Source: Deltaproteobacteria bacterium (lineage in GTDB: Bacteria; Myxococcota; Kuafuiibacteriia; Kuafuiibacteriales; Kuafuiibacteriaceae). From it: 64,000 nucleotides of DNA. Below, one piece after another: positions 47,495 to 56,355 of the stretch. The stretch's first letter is position 1, and every line of letters begins with the position of its first letter. The translations under genes were made by a program, and so were the position numbers. The DNA is taken from positions 3,658,001-3,722,000 of the forward strand of contig JADJPE010000005.1 in NCBI GenBank assembly GCA_016713425.1, in the 5' to 3' direction. The notes below the pieces were generated by a model. It saw only the letters and a program-made list of their open reading frames with translations, was not told the origin of the DNA and made no database searches.

Positions 47495-49146
47495 ACGACA
47501 CCTCCCTCTTTTCGATCCTCGCGACCCTCGCGTGGTTGATCTTCAAGCTCGTGATGTCTCGCCGGCGCCGGGACGAGGCGCTCAAGCTCGAGAAGGCGGA
47601 GGAGGAGGCTACCGCGCCTGCAGAGGCGCCTGCGTCCGGCCATGAAGGTCGCCAGCCGGTCCACGAACCGGGCGGGCCCGCCACGAGCGGAAACGCGGGC
47701 CCGGGTGGCGCTGTCTATTCGACAGAAGCGCAGCGCCTTCAGGCGGACGTGCGCATCGACGAGGCCATGCGGCGCGCGGAACATCTCTTGCGGAGGATCA
47801 AGCACGGCCCATCGTCGTCCTCGATTCTGGCCGAGGTTTTGAGCGACCGTGTTGTTCCGGTCATCATGTCGCTCCGAGAGCTTCCTGCGAACGCCTGGGA
47901 TCGAACGGTGGCGCAGCAGGTCGATCTTGCGCTCATGCGGGTGGGCGTTCACCTGGATGTCCTCGAGCAGACGTTCGATGGGCGCACGAACCCCAAGTAT
48001 CGAGATCATCTTGCCGACGCGGACGCGCTGCTCGCCGCTCTGTGGGCGCCCATCGACGCGCTTGCCCGGTCCGAGGGCCTTCCGGTTCCGGCCGAGCGTC
48101 CGATCTGTGTGCCGGCAGTAGAAAACGGTGAGGCGATCGTGTTGGGGCTACTGCCTCGCGGCTATCCGGTCATCTTCGTGCCTTCAGATTTTTCAGCGAG
48201 CCTGTTTCGGTGGGGGTCGGTGGCGCACGAGATTGGGCACCTGATCTGGCGCGCCGTTCCAGGGTTTGCTGACGAGGTGGCCGCGCGCATGGGAGGCACG
48301 GGGCCGTCGCGACTTATCCGATCGGATGGCGATCTCGAATCGGGACTCGTGCGCGTCTTTGGCGCGTGGGCTGAGGAACTCGCCTGTGACTTCCTTACGG
48401 TCATGATGCTCGGCCCGGCCGGGCTTCGGAGCTTGATCGAGAGCTTTCAGTCGCCGCAGGAAGTTGAGCTCGTTCTGTGGGCGTATTCTGACTCGCAAGG
48501 ATACTACGGCGAGCATCCGCCGGCGCACTTGAGGGTGCACCTTGCCACCGCGATGCTCGAACGCATGGGATACGACGTCGAAGCCAAGGACTTGTGCGAT
48601 GCGTGGGACAAGCGACACGCGCACCCCGAGTACCTCTTCTTGCCAGCGTATCCTGAGAATGTGGCGCTTTCGGCTGAGTGGGTTGAATCCTTCGGGCGGG
48701 CATGGCTCGCCAACTTCTACGAAGGAGGATACGCGTCACTCGGGGGCCGCGAGCTTCGATCCGTGCATGGGCTCGAGCTGACGCCGGGCCTATGGGCTCA
48801 GGTCCGTCGGGCTACGATCGAGATGCTGGACGGGCACGCCGTGCGGTATGACCCCCGGGTCTGTATCGCCGCGGCGATCGAATCGTGCGCGATCTCACCC
48901 GCTCGGGCGGCCCGCGTCGCGCGCGCCGTGGTTCGATCGATCTTGGGGCGAGATGCCGACGAGAAGCGGCCGAGCGACCGATCCTTCGACCCCGATGCTC
49001 AAGCGAGCCGCGATGTGGTCAGCCGCCATGGGCAGGCACCTGGTCTTCGCGGCACTACCGGGCGGCGTCGCGGATTGACGGTCGCAGACGTACGCGGCGC
49101 CGTCGTCTTCGGTACGCTCTTTGACCGGGGACCCAGCCGACCCTGA
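47491..49146 (+). CDS. membrane-anchored HExxH metalloprotease-like protein
   Basis: A 551-aa protein from ATG 47491 (ATGA overlap with the small ORF). Residues 7-22 form an N-terminal membrane anchor followed by RRRR and a charged linker. The body contains VAHEIGHLIW with His246, Glu247 and His250, a zincin active site, and about 45 residues downstream EELACDFLTVMMLGP supplies Glu and Asp for a third zinc ligand as in EExxxD zincins. A further EHPPAHLRVHLA segment resembles the gluzincin region after the active site. The C-terminus is Arg-rich. It is in one operon with nfeD and floA, so a role in membrane protein quality control is inferred. Confidence 0.7.
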   Translation: MNDTSLFSILATLAWLIFKLVMSRRRRDEALKLEKAEEEATAPAEAPASGHEGRQPVHEPGGPATSGNAGPGGAVYSTEAQRLQADVRIDEAMRRAEHLLRRIKHGPSSSSILAEVLSDRVVPVIMSLRELPANAWDRTVAQQVDLALMRVGVHLDVLEQTFDGRTNPKYRDHLADADALLAALWAPIDALARSEGLPVPAERPICVPAVENGEAIVLGLLPRGYPVIFVPSDFSASLFRWGSVAHEIGHLIWRAVPGFADEVAARMGGTGPSRLIRSDGDLESGLVRVFGAWAEELACDFLTVMMLGPAGLRSLIESFQSPQEVELVLWAYSDSQGYYGEHPPAHLRVHLATAMLERMGYDVEAKDLCDAWDKRHAHPEYLFLPAYPENVALSAEWVESFGRAWLANFYEGGYASLGGRELRSVHGLELTPGLWAQVRRATIEMLDGHAVRYDPRVCIAAAIESCAISPARAARVARAVVRSILGRDADEKRPSDRSFDPDAQASRDVVSRHGQAPGLRGTTGRRRGLTVADVRGAVVFGTLFDRGPSRP

Positions 49147-49168
49147 CTTCGACCGATCTCTACGTTTC

Positions 49169-49184
49169 GCGCTCCCTCGAGCGC
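49169..49184. terminator. hairpin between convergent genes
   Basis: GCGCTC (49169-49174) and GAGCGC (49179-49184) form a 6-bp stem with a 4-base loop in the 93-bp gap between the protease and the aldo/keto reductase. There is no U-tract. Confidence 0.3.
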
Positions 49185-49239
49185 CTGAGCAGGCCCGTCG
49201 TTCGCCGCAGCCAAACTGTCAAGCTCGAGGCGCTCGGCT

Positions 49240-50175
49240 CTAGCGCGGGAAGGTGCGCTCCAGCTCTTGCCATGTTTCCTCGGTGCCCTGAACCTCGAGA
49301 GCCTTTACGTTCGACGTGAGCTGTTCCAATGATGTCGCACCGAGGATCACGCTGCTGATCTCTGGTCGGCGAAGTATCCACGCGAGGGCAAGCTGGGCCG
49401 GTGTGCAGCCCAGGTCGAGGGCGATGGCTTTCAATCGCTTGACCTTCCCGAGGTTCGCCTCGTTCAGATCGCGTCGAAGGAACGTCGTGGCGGCACCGCG
49501 ACTGCGCGAAGGCACACCCTCCTCGTATTTGCCGGTGAGTAGCCCCCCCGCGAGCGGGCTCCAGACGACAATCCCGGTGCCAAGGTGCCGAGCGATCGGC
49601 AGCAACCGCTTTTCAATGCCGCGATGGAGAAGGTTGTATTGCGGCTGCTCGACGGAGGGATTTACGAGGCTTCGGAGGTGCGTGATGGCTTGGAGCTTGA
49701 GCAACGTTTTCGAACCGAACTCGCTCGTTCCCCAGTACAAGATTTTGCCCTGCCGGACGAGGTCAGTCATGGCTTGGGCGGTCTCTTCGAGCGGTGTGTC
49801 TGGGTCCTCTCGGTGGCAGAAATAGATGTCGAGGTGGTCCGTGCCGAGACGACGCAGCGTGCGATCGATACTGGTGAAGATATGTTTGCGGCCCAGCCCC
49901 CGATCGTTGGGATCGTCGCTCATCGGGAAAAAGACCTTGCTCGATAAGACCAGTTTCGTGCGATCCAGGCCGCGGATGGCTTCTCCGACGACGCGCTCTG
50001 CTTCGCCTCCGCTGTAGACGTCGGCGAGGTCGACGAAATTGATTCCGAGGTCGATGGCCGCGCGGACGAGCGTCTCGGAGACGCTTCGCTCTACGCTACC
50101 GCCCAGGGTGAGCCAGCCTCCAAAGGAAAATGCACTGACCTTCAGCCCACTCGACCCAACTCGCCGATAATCCAT
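49240..50175 (-). CDS. aldo/keto reductase, Kv-beta/YghZ-like
   Basis: A 311-aa NADPH-dependent oxidoreductase from ATG 50175, with GGAGG seven bases upstream; the longer frame is not used. The catalytic tetrad of the family is visible: Asp and Tyr in FVDLADVYSGGEAE, Lys in KLVLSSKVFF and His in YFCHREDPDTP. YWGTSEFGSKTL, QPQYNLLHRGIEK and VVWSPLAGGLLTGKY match the potassium-channel beta-subunit/YghZ subgroup, and SSVILGATSLEQL is the cofactor phosphate-binding region. It is 56 bp from the divergent cysC gene. The substrate is unknown (carbonyls or methylglyoxal in YghZ). Confidence 0.92.
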   Translation of the reverse strand: MDYRRVGSSGLKVSAFSFGGWLTLGGSVERSVSETLVRAAIDLGINFVDLADVYSGGEAERVVGEAIRGLDRTKLVLSSKVFFPMSDDPNDRGLGRKHIFTSIDRTLRRLGTDHLDIYFCHREDPDTPLEETAQAMTDLVRQGKILYWGTSEFGSKTLLKLQAITHLRSLVNPSVEQPQYNLLHRGIEKRLLPIARHLGTGIVVWSPLAGGLLTGKYEEGVPSRSRGAATTFLRRDLNEANLGKVKRLKAIALDLGCTPAQLALAWILRRPEISSVILGATSLEQLTSNVKALEVQGTEETWQELERTFPR

Positions 50176-50231
50176 CAGGGATCCTCCGTTGACAGAACAT
50201 GTAGCGCACCTGTAGCCCGTCGGACACCCCT

Positions 50232-50855
50232 GTGGCATTCGAGCGAGCCTCCAATGTAACGTGGCACTCTGGCCAGGTGACCCGCGAAGAGCGCTGGGCA
50301 GCACTCGGCCGGAAGGGTGCGACGCTTTGGTTCACCGGGTTGTCTGGCTCGGGGAAGTCCGCGATTTCTTCCGCACTCGAAAAGGCGCTGCTCCAACGTG
50401 GCGTGCCCGCATATCGTCTGGACGGAGACAACTTGCGTTTCGGCCTGAACCAAAACCTCGGCTTCTCGAAGACGGATCGTGATGAGAACATTCGCCGCGC
50501 CGGCGAGGTCGCCAAGCTCTTCGCCGACAGCGGAACGGTGACCCTCGTGAGTGCCATCAGTCCCTATGCGGGGCAGCGCGAGCTCGTCCGGAGCATGCAC
50601 GCGGCCGCGGCGCTCCCATACTTCGAAGTCTTTGTCGACACGCCGCTTGAGGTCTGCGAGGCGCGGGACGTCAAGGGCCTGTACGAGAAGGCGAGAGCAG
50701 GGGAGATCACCGGCTTCACCGGCATCGACGACCCCTACGAGAGGCCAGCGAATCCCTCTCTTACGCTTCGAACGGCCGCAGACGATATTCCGACCTGTGT
50801 CGGCGCCTGCTTGGCGTTGCTTGAGGTGAATGGAATCATCGACGACGGCTCATAG
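50232..50855 (+). CDS. cysC: adenylyl-sulfate kinase
   Basis: A 207-aa APS kinase that phosphorylates adenosine 5'-phosphosulfate to PAPS, the activated sulfate used in assimilation or sulfation. The P-loop is TGLSGSGKS (about residues 35-43). RLDGDNLRFGLNQNLGFS, DRDENIRRAGEVAKLF and SPYAGQRELVRSM are the conserved APS-binding segments, and EVCEARDVKGLYEKARAGEI the lid. The start is GTG 50232. A 3'-phosphoadenosine phosphatase gene follows after 41 bp, which removes the PAP by-product of PAPS use, so the pair is metabolically coherent. Confidence 0.95.
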   Translation: MAFERASNVTWHSGQVTREERWAALGRKGATLWFTGLSGSGKSAISSALEKALLQRGVPAYRLDGDNLRFGLNQNLGFSKTDRDENIRRAGEVAKLFADSGTVTLVSAISPYAGQRELVRSMHAAAALPYFEVFVDTPLEVCEARDVKGLYEKARAGEITGFTGIDDPYERPANPSLTLRTAADDIPTCVGACLALLEVNGIIDDGS

Positions 50856-50896
50856 GCGAAAGCACGCTGAGCGTGTAGAACCAGTGGGGCTGCTCC

Positions 50897-52015
50897 GTGG
50901 CGCGGCCCGGTTTCTTTGGGAACTTGGGGGGACTTGGGGTGAAGGGAACATCTTCAAGAGCAAGTGAGCTTGCGGTGGCGCGGAGCGTCGTCTCCCTCGC
51001 CGCCACCATCAGCCGCGCCGTTTCCTGCGGTCTTGATGGGCTTCGTGAGGTCACCAAGGATGATCGCTCTCCGGTGACGATTGGCGACTTTGCCATTCAG
51101 GCGCTGGTCATCCAACTTCTTCGCGATGCGCTCGGTGATGTCGTCGTCGTTGCCGAGGAGCATGCCGCACTTCTGCGTCAGCCCGACCATCGTCTCCATC
51201 TCGAGGCTGGTCTCGCGCTCTTGGAACATGTCTGGCCGGGCGTGACCGCCGAGAGCATGCTTGCTTCGATCGATCGCGGTGCGCGCGATGCCTTCGATGC
51301 GGCGACCGGTTCCGCGGTGGGACGTTCCGCGAGACGTGAGTTCTGGACACTGGACCCGATCGACGGGACCAAAGGATTCCTTCGGCATCAGCAGTATTGC
51401 ACCGCCTTGGCGCTCATCTCCGAGGGACGCCCGGTTTTGGGGGTGCTCGGTTGTCCGCATCTGTCCGAAGACCTCACGCGCCCGGTCGATCAACCCGACC
51501 CCGTGGGTACGATGTTTTTCGCGGTCGAGCATGAGGGCGCGTTCGTCGCGCCGCTCGGCGTTGGCCAAGAGCTCGGGCGACCTCTTCGACGGCGGGCGGT
51601 CGATCTCTCTCAACCGGTGCGCGTGTGCGAGTCCTACGAGAAGAGCCACTCGGCCGAGAACGTCGGTGAGCGCGTCGTGCGAGCCTCGGGTCTCGACAGG
51701 CATCCGTCGATTCAGCTCGACAGCCAATGCAAGTACGCCGTCGTGGCCCGAGGTCAGGCGGATGCCTATCTGCGCGTGACTGGAACGCCCGACTATCGTG
51801 AGCGGATCTGGGATCACGCGGCTGGTTCACTGATCGCCTCGGAAGCCGGATGCACCGTGTCCGACATTCACGGCCGCCCGCTGCGATTCCTTGGCGGGCG
51901 TGATCTCGTCGACAACTTCGGCATCGTCGTTGCGCCGTCCGCGCTCCACGCTCGGTTGCTCAAGGGGTGTGAAGCGTTCGTCGAACCCGAGCCGGGTGTG
52001 GAGTCGTCTCCGTGA
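50897..52015 (+). CDS. 3'(2'),5'-bisphosphate nucleotidase (HAL2/CysQ-like)
   Basis: A 372-aa metal-dependent phosphatase of the inositol-monophosphatase fold, predicted to hydrolyse PAP to AMP. Metal-binding motifs are VAEEH (Glu pair), WTLDPIDGTKGF (Asp-Pro-Ile-Asp) and IWDHAAGSLIASEAG. The length and EFWTLDPIDGTKGFLR place it nearer to yeast/plant HAL2 than to short bacterial CysQ. The start is probably GTG 50897; GTG 50939 is possible. It overlaps the next gene by four bases (GTGA). Confidence 0.9.
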   Translation: MARPGFFGNLGGLGVKGTSSRASELAVARSVVSLAATISRAVSCGLDGLREVTKDDRSPVTIGDFAIQALVIQLLRDALGDVVVVAEEHAALLRQPDHRLHLEAGLALLEHVWPGVTAESMLASIDRGARDAFDAATGSAVGRSARREFWTLDPIDGTKGFLRHQQYCTALALISEGRPVLGVLGCPHLSEDLTRPVDQPDPVGTMFFAVEHEGAFVAPLGVGQELGRPLRRRAVDLSQPVRVCESYEKSHSAENVGERVVRASGLDRHPSIQLDSQCKYAVVARGQADAYLRVTGTPDYRERIWDHAAGSLIASEAGCTVSDIHGRPLRFLGGRDLVDNFGIVVAPSALHARLLKGCEAFVEPEPGVESSP

Positions 52016-53334
52016 AGCCTGTCGCTCCTTCTCCTGGCGCCGCGCTTGCGAATGGCGCCGCCCGGAACGTTGACCCCCGGAGCGCCGATGATCTGCGTCG
52101 GCACAATCATGCGGCCCACTGGTCCTTCGACCCTGACGTCCTGTTTCTGAACCACGGCTCTTTTGGTGCGTGTCCGCGACCCATCCTCGCTGCGCAACAC
52201 CGCTTGCGGGAGTCGCTCGAGGCTCAGCCCGTCGAGTTCCTGGCGCGGCAATTGCCGGATCGACTCGTTGCAGCGCGCGCTGCGCTGGCCGATTTCGTGG
52301 GCACTTCGCCCGACGGGCTGGCCTTTGTCTCCAACGCGACGATGGGCGTGAACACCGTGCTCCGGAGTCTCTCGTTTCAGCCGGGGGACCAGATCCTCGT
52401 GACCGACCACGGTTACGCGGCCTGCACCAACGCGGCCCGTTTCGTGGCGGACCGATCGGGCGCCGAACTTGTTACGGTCAAGATCCCGACACCGTTGTCG
52501 TCGCCCGACGAAGTCGTGGCGGCGATCCTACAGGCGGCCACCGATCGCACGCGCCTTGCTCTCATCGATCACATCACGAGTCCGACGGGGCTCGTGTTCC
52601 CGATCGCCGCGATCGTGCGGGCGCTCGATGCGCGGGGCATTGACACGCTGGTCGATGGCGCTCATGCGCCGGGCATGATCGATCTGAACATCGACGACAT
52701 CGGCGCCGCATACTACACAGGCAACGGACATAAATGGATGTGTGCCCCAAAGGGCGCTGCGTTCTTGAGCGTGCGCGAGGACCGTCGGTCTCGGGTTCGC
52801 CCGCTCGTTATCAGCCACGGGGCGTCTTTGCCTTTGACCGACGCTTCATCCCCGTCGTCGTCCCCGTCGATGTCTGCGTCGACGCTTCGCTATCGACTCG
52901 AGTTCGATTGGATGGGGACCATGGATCCGACGCCTTGGTTGGTGCTTCCGGATGCGATCCAGTTCCTCAACCGACTGACGGAGGGCGGCTCGGACGCTCT
53001 CTTTGCTCGTCTTCGTGCGACCGCGCTCGACTGGCGCCGGCGCCTCCTCGCGTATTTTGGCCTTGAGGCGGGGCTCGGGCCCGAAGAGATGGTCGGGGCG
53101 CTCGTCTCGATACCCCTTCCGTCTCGAGCCGATGTGGAGCGCCCCGATCCTCGGCACGGGCATCCTCTTCAGCGCTGGCTGTGGGACGAACGGAGAATCG
53201 AGCTTCCGATTCTTGCGTGGCCAGCGCCTCCGGCAACGCGCCTTCGTACGGCGACTCATCTGTATGTGCCGAGCGATGCGCTCGATCGCCTGATCGAGGC
53301 GCTGGATGACGCGCGGGACCTTGGACTTCTCTAG
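52012..53334 (+). CDS. class V aminotransferase-fold enzyme, isopenicillin-epimerase-like
   Basis: A 440-aa PLP enzyme. FLNHGSFGACPRPI and FVSNATMGVNTVLRS are N-terminal family marks; LVDGAHAPG supplies the PLP-ring Asp and GNGHKWMCAPKGAAFL the Schiff-base Lys. This set matches the isopenicillin-N epimerase / cysteine-desulfurase-like subgroup whose members have varied reactions. A Ser/Pro repeat (SSPSSSPSMS, about 284-294) is inserted before the large-domain end. It is translationally coupled to the PAP phosphatase, which suggests a sulfur-related reaction such as desulfuration or sulfinate release; this is inference. Confidence 0.85.
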   Translation: MKPVAPSPGAALANGAARNVDPRSADDLRRHNHAAHWSFDPDVLFLNHGSFGACPRPILAAQHRLRESLEAQPVEFLARQLPDRLVAARAALADFVGTSPDGLAFVSNATMGVNTVLRSLSFQPGDQILVTDHGYAACTNAARFVADRSGAELVTVKIPTPLSSPDEVVAAILQAATDRTRLALIDHITSPTGLVFPIAAIVRALDARGIDTLVDGAHAPGMIDLNIDDIGAAYYTGNGHKWMCAPKGAAFLSVREDRRSRVRPLVISHGASLPLTDASSPSSSPSMSASTLRYRLEFDWMGTMDPTPWLVLPDAIQFLNRLTEGGSDALFARLRATALDWRRRLLAYFGLEAGLGPEEMVGALVSIPLPSRADVERPDPRHGHPLQRWLWDERRIELPILAWPAPPATRLRTATHLYVPSDALDRLIEALDDARDLGLL

Positions 53335-53392
53335 AATCGAGCGCGCCAGCATTGCGCCTTGACCAGACCAGCGTCCTACGTGATCTGAGCGC

Positions 53393-56252
53393 ATGGAACG
53401 GCGCGTCCTGCATGTTATCGACGGCTCCGGCTACATCTTCCGAGCCTACTACGCCATTCGGTCCTTGACCGCATCGTCGGGCGAGCCCACCAACGCCACC
53501 TACGGCTTCGCCACGATGATTGAGAAAGCACTTCGTGAAGAGACGCCCACCCATTTGGCGCTCACCTTCGATGCCGGTGGTCCGAACTTCCGGCACGAGA
53601 TGTTCGAGGCCTACAAAGGGACGCGAACGCCGCCGCCCGAGGATCTCGTGGCGCAGATCCCCCGGATCCACGAGGTCTCATCATGCTTTCAGATCAGGAC
53701 GTTCGTCGTTTCCGGTGTCGAGGCCGACGATGTGATTGCGTCGCTCGTTCGTCTCGCGCGTCAGGATGGCTTCGACGTCGAGCTTATCACCGGCGACAAG
53801 GACTTGATGCAACTCGTCGATGACCACGTCCGCGTCTACGAGCCCATGAAGAACCAACGCTTCCGGGCGCCGGAGGTCGAAGAGAAATTCGGCGTACCAC
53901 CCGAGCTCATTGCCGATGCGCTCGCTCTGGCTGGCGACACGAGCGACAACATCCCTGGCGTCCGCGGCATTGGCATGAAGACCGCAGCGAAGCTTCTACG
54001 CGAGCATGGCGGGCTCGAGGGCGTTCTGACCGCCGCCGGTGCCGGTGCGATCAAGGGCAAGACGGGCGAGCGAATCGCTGCCGAAGCGGGGGCTGCGCGC
54101 CTGTCGCGTCGCCTCGTTGCGCTCAAAGACGATGTCGATCTGGGAGTGACGATGGATGAGCTTCGCTATCCAGGGCCCGACGCGAGCAGACTTGCAGCGC
54201 TCTATGCCGCACTCGATTTTCGCAAAGCGCCGTCGGCGGGCAAGACGGGGTCCGGGCCGTCGGCCGAAGGCCGCAACGCCGACGGTTCTGCTGATGCTTG
54301 GGGAGGGACAGGCGCAGGGGCGGGCGCGGATGCCGGGAGCTCGGGCGGTTCGGGCGGTTCGGGATACCTTGGCGAGGCGGGTGATTTTGGAGGCGCGGGC
54401 GACTTTGGCGCGGCGCGTGGGATGTCTCGACTTGACGCGACACCGGTTCGCCCGGTGTCCAACGTCGAGGAACTGAATGGGTTCGTGGGCGCACTTCGCG
54501 GAGCGAAACGGTTGGCGCTCGAGCTCGAGCTGTCGTCGACTCGGGTGGCGGATGCCGAGATCTATGGAATGTCGGTCGCGATCGATGCGGGGATGACCGT
54601 CTATCTCCCCTTCAAGTGTGGGCGATCTCGACCCGAAGACGCCGCTACGCCGGTGCTTTCGTGGACGCTGGTCGCGGAAGCGTTGAAGGCGGTCTTGGAA
54701 GACCGCGAGATCGAGAAGGTGAGCACCGATCTTAAGGTTCTCACCGAGTTCTTGCTTCGCGAAGGCATTGAGCTTCGGGGTGCTTGCTTCGACAGCACGA
54801 TCGCGACCTTTCTGCTTCGACCCGACGACATGAACCACGGCTATGCGTCGACCGCGCGTCGATATCTCGACCATGAGGTGGAGGATCGAACGGCGGCGCT
54901 GAGGGTGGACCGGAAGCGGATCTCGTTTGCCGACCTCGATCTCGATCGAGCGGCCAAGCTTGCGGGCGAGCGCGCGCAGGTTGGCCTGGCCGCGAGTCAC
55001 CACCTCGCGGGGGCGTTGGTCGCGGCCGAGCTTGTTCACGTCTTTCGCGACGTCGAGCTTTCGCTGGTCCCCGTGCTGGCGCGGATTGAGCTCTCGGGTG
55101 TGCGCATCGACGTCGACCGTCTCAAGGCCTTGTCCAAGACGTTCAGCGCGCAGCTCAAGACGCTCGAGCAAGCCTGTTTCGAGGCGGCAGGCGTTGAGTT
55201 CAACCTTGGCTCGCCGAAACAGCTCCAGAAGATCTTGTTCGAAGATCTCGGGCTCAAGGTGATCAAGCGAACGAAGACCGGTCCTTCGACCGACCATGAG
55301 GTGCTCGAGGCCTTGGCGGCCGAACACCCTCTGCCCCAACGGGTCCTCGAGCACCGACAAATGCAGAAGCTTCAGTCGACGTATGTCGAGGCGCTGCCGA
55401 AAATGGTGTGCCCGGCGACGGGCCGAGTTCACACGGTGCTGAGCCAGACGTCGGCCGCCACCGGGCGGCTGGCCTCGAACGACCCGGAACCTCCAGAACA
55501 TCCCCATTCGTACGGAGCTCGGACGAGAGCTCCGGCGCGTCTTTGTCGCCGCCCCGGGCCACGCCTTGATCTCCGTGGACTATTCTCAGATCGAGCTTCG
55601 CGTGCTTGCGCACTTCTCCAAAGATGACGTGCTGTCGCGCGCCTTTGCCGATGGCGCCGACGTACACACGCGTACCGCCTCAGTTCTCTTCGAGATCGAG
55701 CCTGAGAAAGTGACCCGAGAGCAACGAACTCAGGCGAAGGCGGTGAACTTTGGCGTGCTTTATGGAATGGGTGCGGTTCGCCTCGCGCGTGAACTCAAGA
55801 TCCCGAGGCGGGTCGCCACCCAGTTCATCGAGAGCTACTACGTTCGCCAACCGGGCGTTCGCGCGTTTCTCGACGAGACGCTCGAGCGGGCTCGAACGAC
55901 GGGGATGGTGCGTACGCTCCTTGGGCGTCGAAGACTGGTCGCTGATATCCACTCGAAGAACCGAGGCGCGCGAGCCGCAGCCGAACGGGTTGCGATCAAT
56001 ACGCCGATTCAGGGGAGCGCGGCTGACCTCATGAAGCTGGCGATGATCCGGGTCGATGCCGTCTTGGGCGAAGAGTTCCCGACCGCGCGGCTCCTTCTCC
56101 AAGTCCACGACGAGCTTCTGCTCGAAGCATCGGAGGCGGAGGCGCTCGATGTATCGAACATGGTGAAGCGGGAGATGGAACGCGTCTTCCCTCTCGAAGT
56201 ACCCCTCGTCGCGAACGCGAGCGTCGGGGCGACTTGGGACGAGGCGCACTGA
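53393..56252 (+). pseudogene. polA: DNA polymerase I, interrupted by one-base frameshift
   Basis: The 5' part (53393 to about 55486) encodes the flap-exonuclease domain (YIFRAYYAI, FDAGGPNFRHEMFEAYKGTR, GVEADDVI, GDKDLMQLV, GDTSDNIPGVRGIG), a Gly/Ala/Ser-rich linker (about 285-345), a 3'-5' exonuclease-like domain and the start of the polymerase domain up to TSAATGRLASNDP. There the frame shifts by one base; the next frame continues as NLQNIPIRTELGREL, then SVDYSQIELRVLAHFS (motif A), RTQAKAVNFGVLYGMG (motif B) and QVHDELLLEA (motif C) to 56252. Joined, the product would be about 952 aa, normal for PolA. The proofreading site is degenerate (LALELELSS instead of DxE). As given, the polymerase would be truncated and inactive. 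Confidence 0.9.
55481..55490 (+). other. frameshift site in polA
   Basis: The sequence GACCCGGAAC reads Asp-Pro-Glu in the upstream frame. Dropping one G at 55486 or 55487 gives GAC CCG AAC CTC CAG AAC, restoring the universal DPNLQN motif and joining both frames. The change is therefore a single G insertion, real or a sequencing error. Confidence 0.85.
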
Positions 56253-56355
56253 CGGACTTCCAATAGAGCCGAACTCGAGTCAGAGGATGGGGCGCGGTCG
56301 TTGCCGACGGCGGACCGACCAGCTCGGCACGCGACCTATCATCCCCGGCCCTCGT

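Noticed and set aside
56253..56355. Possible terminator between polA and the AlkC-like gene
   Set aside because: Only a 5-bp GGTCG/CGACC pairing with a long loop was found, not enough to call.
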